From: Bretschneidera sinensis
Lineage: Eukaryota > Streptophyta > Magnoliopsida > Brassicales > Akaniaceae
DNA: 64,000 bases
Assembly: GCA_023935145.1 (NCBI GenBank)
Contig: CM043699.1
Span: 113,007,036 to 113,071,035, forward strand
Direction of reading: 5' to 3'
Position 1 is the first letter of the stretch, and every line of letters begins with the position of its first letter. Made by a program: the position numbers and the translations under genes. Below the pieces are notes generated by a model. The model made no database searches. It saw only the letters and a program-made list of their open reading frames with translations, and was not told the origin of the DNA. This document shows positions 1-11,095 of this stretch, piece after piece.

Positions 1-3000
1 TTTCAGACGAAGAGTCCAGCAGATGAAACATAATTAAGGGCAAGAACCCAGCCCATGGTAATTAAATTTTCACAAGTTTGCAAAGACAAAAAGAATATCG
101 TATAAGATAGAGAAAACATTAGAGCTATCACTTTTATCATCTCAACCATACAAATGAAAATTGAAAGTGGATACTACTACATTGTAAGAAAAAATCCTTA
201 CTTCTCAAGCTTTATATAAACACTAGCGCCAGCACGATATAGTTCAAAGGCCATCTGTTCCTTGCCATCCTCTTCAAGAATATTACAAGCATCAGTATAA
301 AGTTGAATGGCACCATCAGGCACTGCATCTTCGAGGGCACTAAAAAGAAAAAAAATAAAGAACTTATTTCATGTTCAATTAGGAAAAAGGCAAAAATATT
401 AAGACAAGTTTCTAAAAGCTGCATTTAGAACACCTATAGTTTACCACGTACGGAGAATGGAACTAGGAAAATAAAGCAGAAAAGACAAATCCAACACTCG
501 CACACATACAAAAAGAGAAAACACACATGCACATACCTGCATACATTTCAACTTCAGTATAGATAGCATGGGAAGTCAAACACAGATGACTTTCTTCAAG
601 TTATGAATAATATAACATTCTTGATCAATGTCTTCCTATTATGTGCGTTTTTGCATCTGCATGTGTATGAAAGAGGTAGCCTTTTACATGCACACATGGA
701 AAAAGAAGGAGATGAGAGAAGGACTCCATCTTTTTAACTTCCCTTTTTTAAATATAAATTGCGAAAATTTGAGGGAGGGAATTGGAACTAGGGACCTCCT
801 CTTCAGAGAAACACGTGATGAACAATCAAGCTATGCCCCGGCCACAGCTTCTGCTGGATTTGGAAGTCAGAAAATTTCATATCCAGGGGTTTTTCTGAGA
901 TCCTACAGATTTTGGTCATTTGGTACTACGGTTAGTAGGTCTTCAGTCCATGTTTTGGCCAACTCTTATTCTTGTTTAAATTTAGTTTAGTCTCATTTTA
1001 AGTTTAGAAAGTCTTTTTTTCTTCTTATTAGGATTTCAATTTTTCTACACAGTTTCTAACTATGTTGGTTTTCAATGCAGGATACAGGAAGCTCTCAGAA
1101 AAAACAAGTTTAATTATGAATTCGTTTTGAAATTATGTTACAGCATAAGTTTAAGAGTCAAAGAGATTAGTTTTTTTCTCTAAATCTAAGTCCTCGTAAG
1201 AGTAGAATCAATAAGAGTCTATAAATATGCATGTAACACTTTCAGTTTTCAATGAAGAAGATGCGAATCACACATAATTTTCTTTCTAGCAACATAAGTT
1301 TACTTTTTGGGGTGTGGTTGCCTAGGTTTTATTCCTTATCTTTCTTTTCCTTTTGTTTTTCTTTGGTAAGTACCATGTTATACATAAAAGGCAACCCATT
1401 TTACAAAAGGAACTATCTACAAGAAAAAGATTATATAAACTCTATGAGATGTAGCTAAAAAAATCCCTTCTAACCAAAAACTAAGGAGGTTAAACCTCCC
1501 CTCATTAAAATAAGCAATCGATCTTTCCACGTTCTCAAAAGCTCAATTGTTTCTTTCCTACCAAGCCATCCACATGATGGAGCGCGGGATCAAAGCACTT
1601 ACTCTTCTCTTTAGAGATTTGAATACCACTCCATAGTCCAACTCCATCCCCAAATCTCCTCATGAACTTCATGCTGAATTCAAAGATCCTGCATTAGTTT
1701 TGCTATTCAACAATGTGACCAGTAAAATTCATTTGGCTAAGGTTCTTAGAATACTATGATGAAACTTCTAATCTCTTCTCTCTTTCTTTTCTATATCTCC
1801 TTCTTTATTTATATTCCTCCAGTGCTACACAGACTTTTAATCCACATACAGCTCATTGTTAACCACTAATATTAGTATAATCCCTAGAACCCTAGTGCCC
1901 CAGCCAATACTACCCTTCTAAATCTATTTTATCCTTGAGAACTTCAAAATAACTTCGAGCACAGAAACTTAGGCAACCCCTTCTGATTATTTCAACCAAT
2001 AATCCACTGAATAACATAGTCAACTTGACCTTCAGTTCATCCATAACCATTAATCTTTTTTTTTATAAATAAAAAAATTAGTAAAAGGCATCAAGAAGGT
2101 TCAACTCAAAACTCAAGGCTATTTACAATGAACGAAGTCTACCAAATCAAGAAAATCATCATTATTTACAAAAAAATTCCTCTAAATAAAAAATTCAGAG
2201 TATTGAACCAACTATCTCTAATAATTTCAATAGGTCTCTCCACTCCATCGAAAGCCCTCCGATTCCTTTCTCTCCATACTATCCAATAACCATTAATCTA
2301 ACTTTGTCAAATATAACCCCAAAAATCTTGAACATCTATGATGATCATAGGTCACGTTTAATTGTTTTGCTACGCCAAGTACATGCGCATTTAACAATGG
2401 TAATTGGATTATTCAGGAAATGATAACACAAAATGCTGAGAAGAGATGCAAAGAATCAAATATTTTTATTTATTTTGAAAACATTAAAATATCATTAAAT
2501 ACTGGGACGAAACCGATGGTTTCTCTTAAGAGGGGCAAAATGAACAAGTGCAACCTTTTTGTTTTCTCATGCATAACCAATTATTGAATTGCAAACACAC
2601 AGGCCTGAGATTTTTGATACACACTCTGAATCTTGATGGTTTTGTGTTCCGAAAAAGGAAAAAGTTAGCCAACAACATATTACGGATAATTAAAGCCTAA
2701 AATCAACTTATCAATATGATCTAGTACTAAATAATCCTCTTTTCTTCTTCTTTTTCACTTTTCCTGCTTCACCCAGTTAGATAGATTTCAAGGGTTGTAT
2801 TAAATAATTTAAATTAGCAACATATCTCACGATTAATTTGTCAAACTTACATGAAAGGTATCTTAATACATCTTCATGCTTTTCATGAGTCATAATGCGT
2901 AGGCATGCGAATGAAGAATATAGTTGTGGGATTTGATTATTATGTAAATTAAAATTTTGAGGGGCCTACTTGAGAATTTATTAAAAGTTTATAGCCCTCT

Positions 3001-6000
3001 AGCAATTAAAATGATCTTTCGAAGCCAGGAGGAGCCATGGCCCCCTTTTGCCCTGAGGGTGGTCTGCACCTTATGAAATACTAAAGCTTAGTGTAGAAGA
3101 CATAACAAAGATGATTACAAGCATGTTCTTTACATACGTTCTGGACATCCCACTGAATTTGAATGGCTTCATTATACTTGCATACAGCACCTAAAGATAC
3201 AAATGGATAAACTAGAAAAAGAAAAAAAAAAAAGGGATGACAGCATTTAACAATGGAAAGAATTTCAGTTCAGTATATCAAACATGAAAAGTAGTAAAGC
3301 CATTCAATTTTCATTGGAATTCCAAACACTTCCTCATGTTTTCACCATGTACATGTCAACAGATGTTCGTTACTACTAACTGTGAAGATAAAAACTCCCA
3401 TAGAAGCAGCAGTAGTCAAAGAGAAGAAAGTAAGAATTTGAGTTGTGATAACAAGAGCGTAAACCATGTGCTTACCGGGCACCCTTTGCCAGAGCATCTG
3501 ATGCAGGTTGTGATCTCCCACACTCAATGTATAACTCAGATGCCCTTCTATAAAAGTCAGCAACTTCACTCCAGTTGCCTAGCTCCTTTGCTAGAGAAGC
3601 AGCAGACTCCATATGCTTAGCCGCATCCCAGGGACTGAGTTGATGTAAAAGATACCACAAGAGAGAAATGTATACATCCACAACATAAAATCGATAATAC
3701 CCAAAGAATGGTAATGGACCATACAATCTATAGAAATCGAGGATACGAAGAGAGCATCTCTTGTCCTTTTGAAGCTTTCTCAAAAGCCACTTTCGCTTTC
3801 TCATAATTTTTGGATATCCTAAACCCATTAGCTACCATTTAAAAAGAAAAGAGGAAAAAGAATTAGCTACAACAAGAGAAGTATCAATAAAAGAATACCC
3901 CATAACCTTGCCAATTATTTATCAGAAATTTGCTACATATATGGTATTCGATTTTTATTTTTTTTCCTTTTGTTGTAGCACTAACAGAAATCCACACTGT
4001 TATATTTACAACAAAAAGGAAAAAAAAAACATCATAATCTCATTTGAAAGTTTACCAACCAGCCTGCTCATATAAAACAGTAGCACTTTTCCAATCAGCA
4101 TTCCACCTCGTAAGACTGAGTTTTGTTCTGCAAAAATGAAAAGTAAAATAAAAGGAATAAGAAGCAACACAAAAATATTCACAGCAATTAAGAAACAAAA
4201 GATTGTCACTTCCACATGAGAGGATATTCACAAAAGAGTTTATTTTTTCCTAAAACAATTAATGTATAACAAGTACACCCCACCCCTGGGAAAAAAAGTA
4301 TCTTATAAATATAGCTGGATGCCAATCAGAAACTCGCAAACATGCCATTTAACTTTTTTAAACTTTCCTTCAATTTGGAATAACTTTACGCATCACATAT
4401 GCATAAAAACACAGCTTTTACTTTTTCTACATGTGGTTGGCATTTTTTAAATTTGTACCATACACATTAGTAGATAAATGTCAAATGTTCATGACACGTT
4501 CTCGAGAAGGATAGCAAATGATTCATCAGCTGCCTGTATCAAGTAATAGTCTTCTGTTGTCCCCCCTTAAGGAAGTAACAACAGTACAAAACACTTTTCA
4601 GCTTATATTCTGAATTTACGTACCAAAACTAAGTCAACAAATAATTATTATCCTAAATTTGAAAGAAACTCTAGACTCTTTGCACTGGCACTGAAAACAA
4701 ATATCACATTATACATATAGTTTCTATCAGTTGATGCAGCCGTAAATATAAAGATTTGAAGGAACTAAGAGGGATGGTTAAGTTGAAGGCATTACAAACA
4801 TGGTCCAAATTTTTTAACAACAAATATATTAAATTGAAATGAAAGAATCCTCTTCAAGGGTGGCTGATGTTAAACACTGCTGGAGCTTACACTGCAGACG
4901 GGTAAATCTGATGAGAGTTATAAGAGATGAAAAAATAGAACTTTTAGTAGTTTTTGCAAATACCAAAGGACCTATAAGTGAGCTATTCCATGAGTTAGAA
5001 GCAACAAGCACTGGCCTAAGTATTGCTGCCAGCAGGAATGTTTCAAAGATTATTGTCGCATCAAATTGTCAGAGTGCTATTCGCATTTTGAACAAAGGGG
5101 AGGACATCCCCTGGAAAGTTGGACAAACTGTAAAGGATGTAAGAGATTTGCTTTTAATGTTTGATTCTTTTGAAATTAAATATGTAGTCTGGGATCAAAA
5201 TTTTGTTTCTGATTATCATGTTAGATACGTATTGTATTGAGTCATTCTAAGATCATGATGAAGGTAAATGGGTAGCTGATAGGGGCACTCGGGAATCGGG
5301 GCTATATGTACTACAGATAGTTGCTTTGTTTACAATAAAATTTACAAAATATATAAATAAAAAAATTTACTTTCTTTCCCTTGATTTCCTTCAATGGCTA
5401 TGCGAAAAAAGAGTTATTTACAGAGTAATAAAGTTCCTTTGACAATCGTATTACCCGTAGCTGATATCCAAAGTTGGACAACATAACTAGAGCTATCAAT
5501 CATGTATACAAGGGACAAGTAGACAAAATAAGAAATGCATATTCAATGCCAATTAGCATGAGAAACTTGCATCAAAGCCCCCTCTTACAAGTAGCCACAT
5601 CATCGAAACTATGAGTTATGTTTACAGAATCTGTTAATAGTAAAAGCTACATCCCAAATGTTCACAATTCAATAAATACATAATAATCTTAAGGAGTACG
5701 GCTAATTTATAATCTAAAAGGAAAAAAAAAAAAAAAAGAGAGAGAATAGGTTCCACAAAACTATGATAATGCATTGAGAACCAATGCATATCTACTTCTC
5801 TTTAGCAAAACCTTTGTCACAGTTCAAAATATCTGGCTAAAAATCAAGTGGTAGGAGTTATCAAAATATATCATCACGTTAGAACATACATGCCAAGAGG
5901 CTTAATAATAAAAATTCTAACTCTTCAACTCTATCTTCTTTTTACCAAAATCTAATTCAATTAATTATACTAAGATTCAAACTGTAAACCAATAAACCAA

Positions 6001-6373
6001 AACAAACTAGCCAAAGTGTTCAGAATTATGCATTAACATGAGTAGTTTCAGGAACCAATTTCCCCGCAAAACTTTGACTTAAACACATTTTCCTTTGTCT
6101 AATTAAAAAGATAAATCCTAATCCTAAACCCGATAAGGGTTTCATTTACATTTCAAGATTTTGGTAACGTGCCATTTCTTGCAACAAATCCAATGAAACA
6201 TCAATACGAAGATCATCTAAGAAGTGCAGCAGATTGGATCTTCAATAGCATTCACTGAATCATTGCGTACGTATATATATATACACAACACAAACACATA
6301 AGTGTATATCTACAGAGAAAGAAGCATACAGCTTGTCGGCTTTGGTAATCAACTTATTAGGATCGGAAGACAT
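1..6373 (-). CDS. GSNAP: Gamma-soluble NSF attachment protein (gamma-SNAP), 5' part, partial at left edge
   Basis: Adaptor that helps recruit the NSF ATPase to SNARE complexes for their disassembly in vesicle fusion; a cytosolic, peripheral membrane TPR-like helical protein. Coding exons on the minus strand: 6330-6373 (ATG at 6373), 4060-4127, 3747-3831, 3476-3634 and 202-339, all with GT-AG borders and compatible phases. Together they encode about 164 residues of the roughly 290 usual for plant gamma-SNAP. Recognisable stretches are KLSLTRWNADWKSATVLYEQ, the exon 4 stretch SPWDAAKHMESAASLAKELG, and DFYRRASELYIECGR. Exon 5 gives ALEDAVPDGAIQLYTDAC and ends on the donor at 201. The remaining C-terminal exons lie outside the window. 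Intron 1 (about 2.2 kb) and intron 4 (about 3.1 kb) are long and carry repeats. No frameshift or stop is seen in these exons. The family assignment is firm; expression is not addressed by the sequence. Confidence 0.93.
740..845 (-). repeat. tRNA-related SINE-like fragment
   Basis: Read on the minus strand, this piece in gamma-SNAP intron 4 has a box A-like TAGCTTGATTG and, about 45 bases later, a box B-like AGTTCCAATTC. It then runs into an A/T-rich tail ending near TTAAAAAAGGG. That order fits a decayed tRNA-derived SINE. No target duplication was identified, so this is tentative. Confidence 0.35.
1340..1640 (-). repeat. LINE 3'-end-like fragment (same family as 55060-55278)
   Basis: The stretch around GGCAACCCATT and AACTATCTACAAGA, followed by a TAAACTCTA and a CCAAAAACT motif, matches the order of motifs in the LINE-like insertion at 55060-55278. 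The right boundary is uncertain and no target duplication was found. It lies in gamma-SNAP intron 4. Confidence 0.4.
2057..2285 (-). mobile_element. 5'-truncated LINE-like insertion with 14-bp target duplication
   Basis: A 229-bp insertion flanked by exact direct repeats ATAACCATTAATCT (2043-2056 and 2286-2299). It starts on the plus strand with a T run followed by ATAAATAAAAA, which is a poly(A) tail on the minus strand. Poly(A) plus a long target duplication is the hallmark of LINE-driven retroposition. No coding sequence remains. It sits in gamma-SNAP intron 4. Confidence 0.7.
2450..3075. repeat. Probable degenerate transposable element, unclassified
   Basis: AT-rich intronic DNA that ends in a GC-richer block around GGAGCCATGGCCCCC. 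Blocks of this kind look like the edges of dispersed plant repeats. No termini, duplications or ORF could be defined, so this is only a suggestion that the stretch is not single-copy. Confidence 0.2.
3138..3190 (-). other. Cryptic exon candidate in gamma-SNAP intron 4
   Basis: A 53-nt stretch bounded by a good acceptor (CTTTAG) and a good donor (GTATGT) on the minus strand. One frame reads AVCKYNEAIQIQWDVQN, loosely like the start of exon 5. Spliced after exon 4 in phase it would shift the frame and stop within a few codons, so if used it would act as a poison exon. It may equally be chance. Confidence 0.22.
4839..5240 (+). pseudogene. RNase H-like (RVT_3-type) domain relic, antisense in gamma-SNAP intron 1
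   Basis: An open 133-codon stretch resembles the plant RNase H-like domain found at the end of LINE polyproteins and in stand-alone reverse-transcriptase-related proteins. It carries an E in the LEATSTGLSIAA helix, then KIIVASNCQSAIRILNKGED, then a region like RDLLLMFDSFEIKYVVW. The acidic catalytic set looks broken: the first Asp-containing strand is not evident, and the usual ESD/SD position reads SNC (Asp to Asn). No promoter or RT domain is visible beside it. It lies entirely within intron 1 on the opposite strand, so it is most simply a retroelement relic. A retained small gene is possible but less likely. Confidence 0.55.
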
Positions 6374-7093
6374 GGCTGAAATGCTAGTCCTCTTTCAGGT
6401 CCTCTTTGTTCAAATGTTGTGTTGCAATTGCCAATCTGGCGATGTGGTGTATTAACATCTGACGATTTGATTTCCCTTTCCTCTCTTTCCTTTTTCAAAG
6501 GGTAAGTTCACTATGGGCCTATGGCCACAGCCCACACTATTTATTCAGCAAGGCCCGTTCAAACTCGCAAGGTGGTGAGTTCAATGGTTGTTATATACTA
6601 ATATCACCAAGCTACTATTTTGGTGGCCGTTTATGTTAACTTTGTTAATTCCGAGGAATACTTACTTCTCTACAACCCAGAATACGAAATAAGAGAGAAA
6701 GGTGTGAGATCACAAAGAATACACAATTCTTTCGTGAGTCTCAATTCACATCTAAAAAGATATGTTCTTACTCCTTTATGCGCCAACGGCTTCACTCCAT
6801 GCTTGATCACTATGAAGCATGCACACTAAACACTTCATACTCAACTAATATGGAAACCTTTTTGATCAACCACATTGCCCATATCTAATATCAAGCAACA
6901 CAATGTATTCGTTTTTATCAAAGATCATATACCAAGACTCGTTACAATATGATGTGTCCTTTCAAATGCATGGACAAAAACGAGTGTTAACTATACTTTC
7001 TTCGGCCCATTTGGAATTGAAAATGGGATTCGATTTAAGAAGAAAATTATTTGATAGAGGCATTTTTATTCAAAACTATCCTAGCCCGAAATA
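6374..7093. other. Intergenic region and gamma-SNAP 5'UTR/promoter side
   Basis: Holds the 5'UTR and presumed promoter of the minus-strand gamma-SNAP gene, with a C/T-rich tract around 6460-6495. It is followed by DNA with no recognisable gene. Two short plus-strand open frames (6620-6829 and 6903-7130) resemble nothing I know and lack coding character. Confidence 0.5.
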
Positions 7094-7363
7094 CTTCCTC
7101 TGTCTTGTCTTATATGTAACTCTTTTTTAAAATTGATACTTCAAATTATTTGTTACTTTCTAAAATTAGAATATAGATACTATTTGTTTGTCACTCTTTA
7201 AAAATGGAATACAAAAATAAATCCTTTACAAGAATGCCCTTGACATCTTAATAGTTGGTTGAAGGGTCTTACCACATGAATGAAAGTGATTGTACGAAAA
7301 CAAAACATTTTCTAAAAGTTTATGAAAATAGAAATGTGACTTGCAAAGTAGGACGAAGAGAAT
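7094..7363. mobile_element. Stowaway-like MITE (Tc1/mariner type)
   Basis: A 270-bp element flanked by TA on both sides (7092-7093 and 7364-7365). The left end CTTCCTCTGTCTTGTCTTAT and the inverted right end (plus strand AAGTAGGACGAAGAGAAT) both resemble the Stowaway consensus terminus CTCCCTCCGTCC. It is AT-rich and non-coding, as expected for a non-autonomous MITE. Confidence 0.72.
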
Positions 7364-7519
7364 TATCTATTATCTCTCTATTATTACTATAATTAAGCTC
7401 TAATTCTATTTTGGTGTTTATTTTTTTCTATATTTGAGGGTGGGGGATTTGAATTTAAGATTTCATTTTAAAAGAAGATGTGTGGTTATTAATTTGATAT
7501 TTTGTGTATAATCTTAGAG

Positions 7520-7904
7520 AAAATTTGAAGCATATTCATAATTTCAATACACATCGTAAATCGAAGGAGTTTACTATTAGAGTTAAGATAAGAGCTTTGG
7601 GTATATTGAGATTTTGTTTATCAAGTAAAGAGAACATTTACAACTAGAACTAAATTGAGAGATTTAGTTGTACTTGGGCCTTTGAGTTATGATTTAGTGA
7701 GAATTTAACAACTTTGCTTTTTCTAAAGTTATGATTGAAGATTAGTAAAGCAGTGGATTTTTTTGTTGGATGTAAGAAAAGAAGTTGTAGAATCACATTA
7801 AATATTGTTGTTTTTACTTTCTGTCTATTTTGCTTGTTTAATTGTTGTGGTTGTGTATTTTGCCTAAAATTTGAGTTGATAGATTTTAGAAGTAAAATCT
7901 CAAC
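7520..7904 (+). repeat. Old LTR-like dispersed repeat, copy 1
   Basis: Shares ordered blocks with 52185-52571 in the same orientation: GTTTACT(A/G)TTAGAG near the start, AAGATGAGAGCTTT-like blocks, TAGTGAGAATTTAA in the middle, and AAAATCTCAACA at the end. The terminal block and composition suggest a decayed copia-type LTR. No target duplication or partner LTR was found. Confidence 0.5.
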
Positions 7905-8110
7905 ACTAGTAATAATAAGAAACACACACTAATTAAAATGGTAATTTTTTTTTTTGGAAATTAACATGCAAATTAACTTATAAGCTAGTACAATACATCT
8001 TCACATCTCGTGTAGCATAAGTTGCAACTAAAAGCAATGCACATATGCACAAACAGGAAGAGAGAGAAAGAAAAGGGATAGTAGGTAAACTGAAAGGAGG
8101 CAAAGGAATG

Positions 8111-8455
8111 TTATAAGGAACTGAAGGAATGTGGGAACTGAGGAATTTGTGGGGTTGGAAATTGAGGAATTTGTGGGGTTGGAAATTGAGGAATTAGAGG
8201 TGCCAAAAATGGGATATATGGAATTGGTGGTGCAAGAAATGGGATGTCTGGAATTAGGGGTGCAAATGGGATGTTTGGAAGTGATGGCAAGTTTTTCATA
8301 TCATCATTTGCATTTCCTTGTTTGGGTTTCATGACTTAAACTTCCTGGAGTTGGCGAGCTGCATCAATCTGGGATGCAAGGTTGGTGATCAAAATCAAGC
8401 TTAGCAAGAAGATAAGGTTCAACACCTTTAATGTGTAAGAATTTTGAGAGGCCAT
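8111..8455 (-). pseudogene. Small secreted proline-rich (PELPK-like) protein, interrupted by one stop
   Basis: From ATG at 8455 the frame gives an N-terminal signal peptide (hydrophobic LIFLLSLILITNLA core, then SQIDAARQL) of about 39 codons before an in-frame TAA at about 8336-8338. The same frame continues to a stop at 8111 with a proline-rich tail built on repeats such as IPQFPTPQ and PxIPxxPF. Signal peptide, DAAR-like processing region and Pro-rich repeats match small cell-wall proteins of the PELPK type. A TATA box lies about 65 bp upstream of the ATG. The stop fits one C-to-T change in an otherwise intact gene, so it could be a recent null allele, a sequencing error or a pseudogene. 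The Tat retrotransposon begins about 275 bp upstream of the start. Confidence 0.6.
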
Positions 8456-8518
8456 GGATATAATAGTCTTCTTCAAGAGAAGATACTACTCTAACTCAAC
8501 ACTATACTACTTCAGGGG

Positions 8519-8530
8519 CATATATATACA
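8519..8530 (-). promoter_or_regulatory. TATA box of the proline-rich protein gene
   Basis: Minus-strand TGTATATATATG lies about 65 bp upstream of the ATG at 8455, which leaves a short purine/pyrimidine-mixed leader of typical length. Confidence 0.55.
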
Positions 8531-8730
8531 CAAAAATAGAGAGAAAGAGAGAGATTAAATCCATTTATTGCTACCCACCTCTACAATCTCTCACTAGTTA
8601 CTACCAACAAATTTTTGAAAACTTGAAACCCAAATTAAGCCTATTGGTAACTATGGAGTAGGAGAGCTCCAAAGGAGAGCAAAAGAGACAAGGTTTCAGT
8701 GCCAAGTATTTTATAGGGATTAAATCCAAC

Positions 8731-9449
8731 TAATACTACCAAAACATACCCCTCCAATAAGAAGGCGACACGTGGATCCTCTTGAAGCCAGGCTGCAAGG
8801 AGACACGCAGAAGACCTAGGCTCAGACAACTAGGCCTCCAGGTCATGACCGCCCTTCAGGGCATCATTGCCCCCCAGCTGGGCCTCCACTTTACCACCGC
8901 CCTCCAGGCCATCATTACCCAACCAAATTGGGACTCTGGGTCGTCAAACCACCCTAATGCATAGACGGCTCCTGATCAAGCCAGCAAGGTAAACCCCAAG
9001 CAAACAGCCCCCAGCGTCCTAGCTGGGCTTCCAGGCATCATTACCTAACCAAGTTGGGATGTCAGGTCGCCAACCGCCCTAATGCATGGATGGCCCCTGT
9101 CAAGCCAGCAAGGCGAAGCCTAAGTGGACAGCCTCCAGCCTCCTAGCTGGCCTTCCTAGGCATCATTACCCAACCAAGTTGAGGTGTCACATCACTACCG
9201 CCTTAGGCAATATGCCGCCTCCAAAGCCCTATAAAAAGGCTCAGGTGCATATTCTAAACGATCCAACTTTTCTATACTTAAAAAGAGAACGCTCGTGCCC
9301 TAAATATTTTTGCTCTGACTCTAACTAAAGCTTTGGAGCATCCCTAGAGGCACCTCCTCTGGTGACCCTCTAGCTCACTTTCCTCTCCCTGTGCAGATAT
9401 GTCTGAGTCCTGGCCTCCAGTTCAGTAAAACACGTTTTTGGCATCAACA
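8731..9449 (+). repeat. 5' LTR of Tat element
   Basis: 719 bp, begins TAATACTACC (TG start mutated; the 3' LTR has TGATACTGCC) and ends GGCATCAACA. It contains a TATA box, CCCTATAAAAAGGC, around 9226-9240. Two diverged tandem subrepeats of about 125 bp occur in U3 (CCCTAATGCAT at about 8952 and 9077). Confidence 0.92.
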
Positions 9450-9470
9450 GATTGGCGTCGTCCGTGGAAA
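9450..9470 (+). other. Primer-binding site region of Tat element
   Basis: Immediately after the LTR comes GATTGGCGTCGTCCGTGGAA, related to the TTGGCGCCG-type sites that follow plant gypsy LTRs. The priming tRNA is not certain from this sequence. Confidence 0.5.
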
Positions 9471-9528
9471 ACCACCATCTCTCGCTGGTCAGTAACAGCG
9501 AAGAAGTTTAAAGAACTTATTTGTTGTC

Positions 9529-11050
9529 ATGCCACCTAAAACCCCCGCCAGGGACCTCGGTAAAGAAGCAATAAGGTTCGGATCGAGTTCCTCGGTCGAG
9601 TTCGAGGCGCGCCCCAACATGACTACTCTTCAGGCGCAGTTCATGGAACTCTCGCGGCTAGTGGCTAACCTAGCCGCTGAAGTCCGTAGAGGAGCTCGTC
9701 AGCAGTCGCCAGCACTTTCTCGACCGAACCCCAATCACACCGGCTCAGTCGACCGTAGACCTTCCGTCGATGGCTGTTCCGCAGTCGAGTACCCTCCACC
9801 TCGTATGGCTAGATCTAAAGAAAGACCCTCGTCCAAGGGCAGTGAAAGAAACAACAAGCGAATCGAGAATATAGAGGGATGGATCAATGAATCATTTAGA
9901 GGTCGCAGCCACAATGTGATGGACGAGCACGATGTGCAAGATCCTCCTTTCGCTCAGGAGGTCCTCGATGCCCCCATCCCACCAAAATTCTGAATGCCTC
10001 AGATTAAACCTTATGATGGATCAACTGACCCCCTGGATCATCTCTAGCACTACAGGACCACAATGACGCTCTACATGCACTCCGACCCTGTGATGAGTCG
10101 GCCTTTTTCCTTGACGCTCGAAAAAGCAGCCGGAATGTGGTATTCCTGTTTGAAACCATGAGGCATCTGCACGTTTAAGGAGCTGAGCTATGTCTTCCCT
10201 TCGCATTTTATCAATAGTAAAAGGCCAAAGAAAACCTCGGAGTCCCTGTTCAACATCATCCAGTTAAGGGGGGAGAAGCTTCGGGTCTATATTTTGAGGT
10301 TCAATTCCACCGCATGGGAGATCCCGGACCTCAACCCCAACGTCCAGATGTTGGCTTTCAAGAACGGACTGAGATCTGGGGTCTTCAGTTTGAAACTCAC
10401 CTGCACCCACTCGTTGACATAAGTGAAATCTTAGCCCCGAGTCGAGAAGTATATGCTGGAGAAAGACGACCAGGCATTCCCAAAATAACGATAAGGGAAA
10501 GTGAAAATGAGGAAAAAGGGCCCCACTATCCCAGGCTGTGAGCCTATTAAGTGGAAATTTCGCGAAGATAGACCAAGGGCCCCTAGGACTTTCGAAGGTA
10601 GACCTCAAGCCCTCAGGCCCTTTGAGAGCGAACCCAGAGCCCTTAAACCCTTCGGAGACTACACCCCGTTCAATGCACCGAGGACCGATGTCCTGATACA
10701 AATCTATGACAAAGCCATCTTACAGTGGCCCCCTAGACTATTGAACCTCAACTCGGACCGAAGCACTTGGTGTAAGTTCCACAGGAACCATGGTCACAAC
10801 ACAGAAGATTGCCAGGCACTAAAAAACCAGATTGAGGCCTTCATCAATAGAGAGCATCTAAAAGAGTTTACCAGACCGTGGATGAAAAAATTTACGAAGT
10901 GGCCCCGAAGAAGTCCCAAGCACTTGTTCGATCGAAATAGGCCGACGCGACCTATCTGAAAGAGCCCTGGGTCTAGCCGTGGGGAGTTCAACCAGAAGAA
11001 GCCAGAGGCCACCATGACAAAAATCATCAAAACCATCTAGAGGACCCTCA
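9529..11050 (+). pseudogene. Tat gag (decayed)
   Basis: ATG at 9529 opens a frame of 154 codons. Further gag sequence continues through 10000-10500 with several stops: a capsid-like region starting PQIKPYDGSTDPLDHL, then SLFNIIQLRGEKLRVYILRF, then NPNVQMLAFKNGLRSG. The nucleic-acid-binding segment at about 10770-10830 reads CKFHRNHGHNTEDC, the Cys-His knuckle variant typical of these gags. The stops I read here (TAG, TAA, TGA) can each be explained by C-to-T change in CAG, CAA or CGA codons, and a frame change occurs near 10500. Gag would form the particle that packages the RNA; this copy cannot make a full-length protein. Confidence 0.82.
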
Positions 11051-11095
11051 GCTAGGGGCACGTCTGGGAACCGTAGAAAGTCTTATGTCAAATTA

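Noticed and set aside
10264..10701. Minus-strand 145-codon open frame in Tat gag
   Set aside because: No recognisable motif and fully opposite the conserved gag frame; no promoter like that of the antisense gene further downstream.
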